NCBI GenBank assembly: GCA_029962745.1
Contig: CM057162.1
Coordinates: forward strand, 17,950,908 to 18,014,907
Length of the DNA: 64,000 nt
Source: Echinometra lucunter
Lineage: Eukaryota; Echinodermata; Echinoidea; Camarodonta; Echinometridae
Reading direction: 5' to 3'
Shown: piece after piece, positions 59,369 through 64,000 of the stretch
How positions within the stretch are numbered: position 1 is the stretch's first letter
Layout of the letters: every line of letters begins with the position of its first letter
Program-made: the position numbers and the translations under genes
The notes under the pieces: generated by a model
Database searches by the model: none
Told to the model about the DNA's origin: nothing
Seen by the model: only the letters and a program-made list of their open reading frames with translations

Positions 59369-59745
59369 TTACTGCATACAATTAATCATGCAAATAAAGC
59401 CGTACAGGAGCAAGGAAACACCAAGAATAAAACTAGCCCCAAGGTTCATCGCTCCGTTCGGCTCTTCCGTTGTCACAGGACCGACATGTTCCTCTGTACC
59501 TTGTCCGGCCATTGACGGAGAAGGTGGGACGCAGTTGTTGCCGTTGTCGCAGACGCAAAAATTTGCGTTTACGATGCGATCGTACGTCAGTTCATTTCCA
59601 GTTGAGATTCTGGCTACTGAATCGTTCGTCTCCAAATACAAGTTCACTACACCTTGGCTGAGGCATACGTCACCGGATGGAATGAACTGGGCAGCCATCA
59701 CAGGTACACAACCACGTTGTTTCTTTGTCAACAGCACGTCAGGTC
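59369..59745 (-). CDS. Ly6/uPAR-like gene B, last exon (LU domain 2 second half, GPI-type tail)
   Basis: The acceptor AACAACAG precedes 59745, phase 1. The exon encodes a GPDVLLTKKQRGC start (compare GPLTLSQESRSC in gene A), GDVCLSQ, and the end motif FCVCDNGNNCVPPSP. A linker rich in Gly, Glu and Thr and a hydrophobic end (LGASFILGVSLLLYGFICMI) typical of a GPI signal follow. The stop is TAA at 59371-59369. It closes the frame of the four gene B exons exactly (989 nt plus the one base carried from the missing signal exon gives 330 codons). The product is probably a cell-surface protein; ligand unknown. Confidence 0.85.
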
Positions 59746-59950
59746 CTGTTGTTTAAAAGAAGATAACGACAAAAATGGAAATATTGCAAAACGCATGGTG
59801 CTGACCATGACGAAGGTGGATCAGCACTAAATTTCTTGTTTTGATACGGCTTTTAGATATTAAACATCTATTTCAAACTTTGTTCCCATTCAGCTCGATA
59901 TTAAATTGATCAAAAATAATCAGATAATACTTCTTTAAAAAAAAAAAAAA

Positions 59951-60220
59951 AGAGTGAACGCGTTCAACTCTGTTAGGGGTGAATTTCAGAAGAGAGTGCA
60001 TTTAGAGTGAATTAAGAGTGAATTAAGAGTAAAATTGTGATACTCACTCTTTGACGGGTAACCTCAGTGATCACTCAAGAATTTTGAGTCATCAATGAGG
60101 TCACCCTAAAAGAGTGAATAAAGTGTGAATATCATTTTTTTACACTTAAGTCACCCTTAATTTACTCTAAATTCGCTCTCTTCTGAAATTCACCCTTAAC
60201 AGAGTGAACGCGTTCACTCT
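59951..60220. mobile_element. Fold-back MITE of the AGAGTGAA family, copy 2, in gene B intron
   Basis: The left end AGAGTGAACGCGTTCA, then ACTCTGTTAGGGGTGAATTT pairs over about 130 bp with the right end, which reads AAATTCACCCTTAACAGAGT, then GAACGCGTTCACTCT. A-run and T-run flank it. The two ends are themselves palindromic (GAACGCGTTC). A G-run at about 60234-60249 follows. Confidence 0.88.
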
Positions 60221-61624
60221 TTTTTTTTGATGGGGGGGGGGGGGGGGGGAGTACAGATTTTTTTTTTTTAAATATATAGACACGAATAATGTAGGGACAC
60301 TATTGCCATCCGAATCATCGTTTATATTATAGACAACCAAAGCCAGCAATGAAAGCATGTTCGAAGTCAGATTCATTGAGGAGCACATTATTTTCAGGGA
60401 ACTCAAACTTTTTATTCACATCGGGATATCTTTCTTTGTTCAATACTCAGCAATAATGCTTTGCTTATCCAAGTCATTTGAGAGATGTCATGCTCCAAAT
60501 CGCTACCTCTTAGCTCATTCTCAGTCTGCTTTTGCTGTTGTTTTTTTCCGTTCCAATGGCATTTTCTTTGAGTCAGTTTAAACTGAAGATGGAAAGTAAA
60601 AAAAAACAACAACAAAATACATCGTAATGGACCGTTAGAAGAGAAAGAAAGGCATCGTGAAAATGGTGATCAACATAGCCTGTCTCACGTTTTTTCTTCA
60701 CTTATCTTGCTTCTGTCAAAACCCAAAATTCAATAGAATTCAGGTATCAATAACCGGTGAATAATTGGTCCCTTCAGAGGGAAAGGGTGCGCTAGCTTTT
60801 TGAGACAGGCGTTTTGCCAGCGTTTAGCGCTTTAGATTACTACAGCAGAGATCATATCAGAACTCTGTTATGGATAAGCCTATGTTGGAACGCACCTTTG
60901 GCATGTAGCCTAATCGCACAGGAAGAGCGCCTGACTAGGTTTGCAATCTATACCAAAAATAGGCGACGATCCCGGGGGACATGTTCCCCCCCCCCCCTCG
61001 ATTTTTAAAGCTTGATATATTTTTTTTTTCTATTTTGAGTCAGGTGACCAAATTCAGGCCAACCACTCAAATATTTTATAGGCCTAGAATTCATTTTGAT
61101 GGCGAAATCAAGCTTCTTTCATTATTTTTTTTTTGCGGTTATTTTTAGCTCGCTCGCTTCGCTCGCTCGCATAATAACGATTATCCCCCCTCACTTCTCG
61201 GAACAGATTTTTAGCGGAGGCCTTCCGTGGCCCGCCCCCCCCCCCCCGTTACGTGAAATCACCGCTACTGATACCAACCAATTAAATCGGCCAGATCGAA
61301 TGCATAATGTATGTTGGACGGACATGACATCCGTCTCTATGCGTAGGGGCCATTTTCCACTGCTTATTGTAACGCATATGGAAGTAGAAGGCTTCATGGC
61401 ACACCATGTATTCTTTCGTGGAAATGATTGTCGTCCTGACAAAAACCTACTCCCTCAGAGGGTGCCGTGAAGCCTTCTACTTCCATACGTTCTACCACCA
61501 TCGAAACCTCCAAAGGATATTTAATGTAGCACGGTATCTATCAAGCTGAAAACCAACAAGCTTATGAAATCGGCGGTATGGCAATTACCAGTCTTCTGCA
61601 CTGCCCTGGAGATTTGGCACTCAC

Positions 61625-61801
61625 CTGATTGTTGAGTGTAGGAGACGTTGATTACAAATGTCATGCAGCTTGAGACATCTGTAGGACATGATAGCGAGAG
61701 AGGTTCACCCGAACAGGAAGGAATCCTGGTGTCAGCGGTGACACTGAAGTCATCATCATGTGAAGTTATTTCCTGGCACGTGGTGCAAGATCTACCATTT
61801 T
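61625..61801 (-). CDS. Ly6/uPAR-like gene B, exon for LU domain 2, first half
   Basis: A 177-nt exon, phase 1 at both ends, with acceptor ACGAAACAG before 61801 and donor GTGAGT after 61625. It encodes NGRSCTTCQEI, then IPSCSG, SCPTDVSSCM and a VNVSYT-type N-glycosylation site. The length equals gene A exon 2. No signal-peptide exon with a usable donor is visible between it and the exon at 62627-62878, whose donor has the matching phase. The simplest reading is that it follows that exon in one transcript. Confidence 0.82.
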
Positions 61802-62626
61802 CTGTTTCGTTAATAAAAGTCGGAGATCGCGGCCTGAAAATCATATTTACTCGTTTTCTAGGCATTACTTTGGGATGATTCCTATTAGTCTTTGTTTATT
61901 ACAATATACATATTATGTGAATGTGAAAGTTGACAAGAAAAATGAAAAAAAAAAGTAAAGAAACGTATGCCTATTGCTTGATCCCCTGTTGATTCTGCAG
62001 GAAATAGTTTCTAGCCCGATAGGAAGGATTTACGGCGTATGATAACAAGATTCAACATCAACAAATTTGTTTTTGAAAAATGAATTTTGAATTCAGCCCT
62101 ATACATGCTATAGGCTTTTTTTCAGGGGGACTCTAAACGAAGCAAATGAAATGTGGATTTGCATTTTTCTCATTGTTCGATATCCGAACTTTACCCGTAA
62201 CATTTTATAAACGAATATCTATAGGGAATCTATATCATTTATAGCTATTCGGAAATGCTCTACGGAACTTCCTTTTTGTTATGCCTGACATACGACAGTC
62301 GTTTTGATGAAACCCTGGGCAAGTTTACCTTTTTTTTTTCTTCCTTTTTGTGCCTCTTCCTCGCGTTCCTATTCACAATTATTCTGGATTTTGTGTATGC
62401 AACAAACAATGAGCTGAGCCCTCATACAGCTATTCTTGTTGGGCAACCTGAGGGATCAGTAGTTTTACTTATTGTTTTACTTATTGTTTATTCCTTGTGA
62501 TTCCTTGTGATTTTTAAGATATATATTTTTTTCTGCAGTCACGTTTTTTATTTGTTATGATACTTTTTATGGTCTGATATGTTGATATCAACTTCCTTGA
62601 AATGAAAGGCAATCAACATCCCCTAC

Positions 62627-62878
62627 CTGGTGAAGGCTCAGGTGAAGGGTCAGCCGGAGAGGGCGGGGTACAGTTGTCAGAACTGTCGCACACACAAATA
62701 CTTCTACTGGAACTCTGGACCGTGACATTAAGATTTGGCGGAATTGAAGAAGCTGGATCAGGCAGAGGGGCAGTCAAGGAGTCCACTGTGGCTTGGTCTA
62801 AGCAGAGGTCTCCGGTCTTAATCAGGTAGTCGGGTGGTGAACAGTCTCTTATCTCCTGCGTTAAGGTGATGACCAATT
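62627..62878 (-). CDS. Ly6/uPAR-like gene B, LU domain 1, second half and Pro-rich linker
   Basis: The acceptor TTATCGCAG precedes 62878. It encodes IRDCSPPDY, GDLCLDQ, an NVTV glycosylation site and the end motif ICVCDSSDNCTPPSP, then a PADPSPEPSP linker. A CAG/GTAGGG donor lies at 62627, phase 1. Without splicing the frame stops four codons later and no GPI-type tail exists, unlike in gene A and the 59369 exon. This supports splicing on into the domain 2 exons. The exon is 252 nt, a multiple of three. Confidence 0.8.
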
Positions 62879-63079
62879 CTGCGATAAGCAGATAGAACAG
62901 TAATTAGACCAATTAGATCCACTACTTCACATTAAATACCAGAGAAACTGTGCGTGGTCAGAAAAGCTAAACAGTGTTCGACGCTCCTTCATAAATCATT
63001 TTAAAATACAAAATCAACCTCTTAAGCTGTGAATTAACCCACTCAAGAAAATGTTTGTTTTTTTTCCCCCGTCTCTTAC

Positions 63080-63262
63080 TTGGCTCTGCTGCTGGTGTGA
63101 GAAAAATATTAGTGAGCATCGTCATGCAACTGGTGACATTCGCAGGGCATTCTGCCTCTGTGATTGTTCCGGAACAGGTTGGTAGGCTGGCTCCCGTCAT
63201 GTTTAAAGCCACATCGTCGGTAGACCTTATCTCTATGCAACTGCTACAACTTATTGCTTTCC
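63080..63262 (-). CDS. Ly6/uPAR-like gene B, LU domain 1, first half
   Basis: A 183-nt exon, phase 1 at both ends, with acceptor TATGTTTCAG and donor GTAAGA. It encodes GKAISCSSCIEI, then LPTCSG, ECPANVTSCM and FLTPAAEP. Two N-glycosylation motifs (NMTG and NVTS) are present. It matches the start of the mature LU domain of gene A (GHAITCKVC), so a signal-peptide exon must precede it; none with proper phase is visible up to 64000. Confidence 0.82.
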
Positions 63263-64000
63263 CTGAAACATAAACAAAGAAAGGTGGTTTGAATGTAATA
63301 ATACTAACATGTCTTGTTTTATACCCAGCGTAACGCCCTTTAGAACTTAATTTACACGATCTTTCGTTAACTTACAATCTCCTTGTGGTTTCGAAACCTT
63401 GAGCAGAACCCTGAGTCCTAGCAAGGTGAAAATCGTTTTCCAGCTTTCTCACTCTTTCCTTCTCTGTTAGTAATAGTATCATAACATGAACAAAGTGGAA
63501 GCGCGCTATCGCGTTCAATTTGAGCTAGACGAATGAAGAACATTCACATTTGGAAAAAAATCCACGCCGCACTGCTGTAAAACCGTAAGGGCACGTTGCC
63601 AATGCAACAGCGGCAAACCTGTTGAGTATAGAGCTTTATCAACGAACTCACACTACAAGGGCGTAGGCTGGGGGGGGGGGGGGTGTGTGCACTGGAGGCA
63701 AGTGCACCCCATCCCCTGAGGCAGAGAAGTTCCGCCCCTGGCAAGCAAAAAGGGGAAGGGGACATGCTTCGCTCGCGAGAATTACAGTAACTTAACCAAT
63801 GCCAGTGATAATTACTATTCTTATGAAAGGAATCAGTTTGCATTTTGTGTCTCAATCTGATGTCATAGGCTACTATTTTCCTCTCATAGATCACCACTTG
63901 TGAATTTCACTCCAAGAAATCAAGCTTTAAGTTTACCTATAAAAAAAAGAGATACACTTCCGTAGATAATGGTCTAGATAAAAGCAAAAGTTTTTATCTT
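63263..64000. other. Probable gene B intron 1; no exon found
   Basis: No signal-peptide exon on the minus strand was recognised. A G-run (about 63671-63682) is followed by TGTGTGCACTGGAGGCAAGT, resembling the ends of short DNA transposons. Gene A shows that the first intron of this family can exceed 12 kb, so the missing exon is likely outside the window. Confidence 0.4.

Noticed and set aside
60661..60763. Short + strand frame with a signal-peptide-like start (MVINIACLTFFLHLSCF)
   Set aside because: It ends after about 30 codons, lies opposite a gene B intron, and no partner exon was found.
61625..63262. Two separate single-domain LU genes on the minus strand
   Set aside because: Possible, but the upstream pair would lack a GPI-type tail and the downstream pair a signal exon; one two-domain gene explains both.
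63374..63460. Minus-strand GTAAGT donor as a gene B first exon
   Set aside because: No ATG or signal peptide precedes it in a fitting phase; at best an untranslated exon.

Overview
The window is 64 kb of AT-rich, intron-bearing, repeat-dense animal DNA. The CR1-like LINE with a PHD-finger ORF1, the L1/Tx1-like LINE, Helitron-like elements with internal minisatellites, many short fold-back elements and GPI-anchored Ly6/uPAR-type genes suggest a marine deuterostome invertebrate, most likely an echinoderm such as a sea urchin. This is inference from repeat style and gene type; no species marker was identified. There is one 500-base assembly gap (16001-16500).

Host genes. I can support two protein-coding loci, both of the Ly6/uPAR (LU, three-finger) family and pointing towards each other. 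Gene A (+) has three coding exons (31985-32043, 44479-44655, 45637-46049). They join in phase to a 212-residue protein with a signal peptide, one 10-cysteine LU domain, a short Gly-Asp-Asn-rich repeat and a hydrophobic GPI-type tail. Its first intron is about 12.4 kb. Gene B (-) has four visible exons (63080-63262, 62627-62878, 61625-61801, 59369-59745). All internal junctions are phase 1, and together they read as one protein with two tandem LU domains and a single GPI-type tail. Its signal-peptide exon is not visible and probably lies beyond 64000. All three LU domains share a Cys-x-Cys signature before the last cysteine.

RNA genes. Two tRNA-like genes (-) lie inside intron 1 of gene A at 42270-42340 and 42669-42739. 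They have Glu-tRNA-like bodies, and their anticodon positions read TCA (opal) and TAA.

Mobile DNA by region. 2.7-7.65 kb: a nearly full-length but dead CR1-like LINE (+). 7.9-9.5 kb: a diverged duplication. 10.2-14.6 kb: a decayed L1/Tx1-like LINE (+) with a SINE in its endonuclease domain. 17.0-17.9 kb: a relic LINE (-). 19.2-29.7 kb: two self-complementary fold-back elements, two Helitron/HINE-like elements with about 150-bp repeats carrying nuclear-receptor half-sites, and several TIR elements. 31-46 kb: gene A, with its intron full of LINE fragments, fold-backs, a 1.85-kb tandem segmental duplication and the tRNAs. 46.6-59 kb: further TIR and fold-back elements, a SINE, and (TA)n, (GA)n and (CA)n tracts. 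59.4-63.3 kb: gene B, with a MITE in one intron. Runs of 9 or more G or C recur through the whole window.
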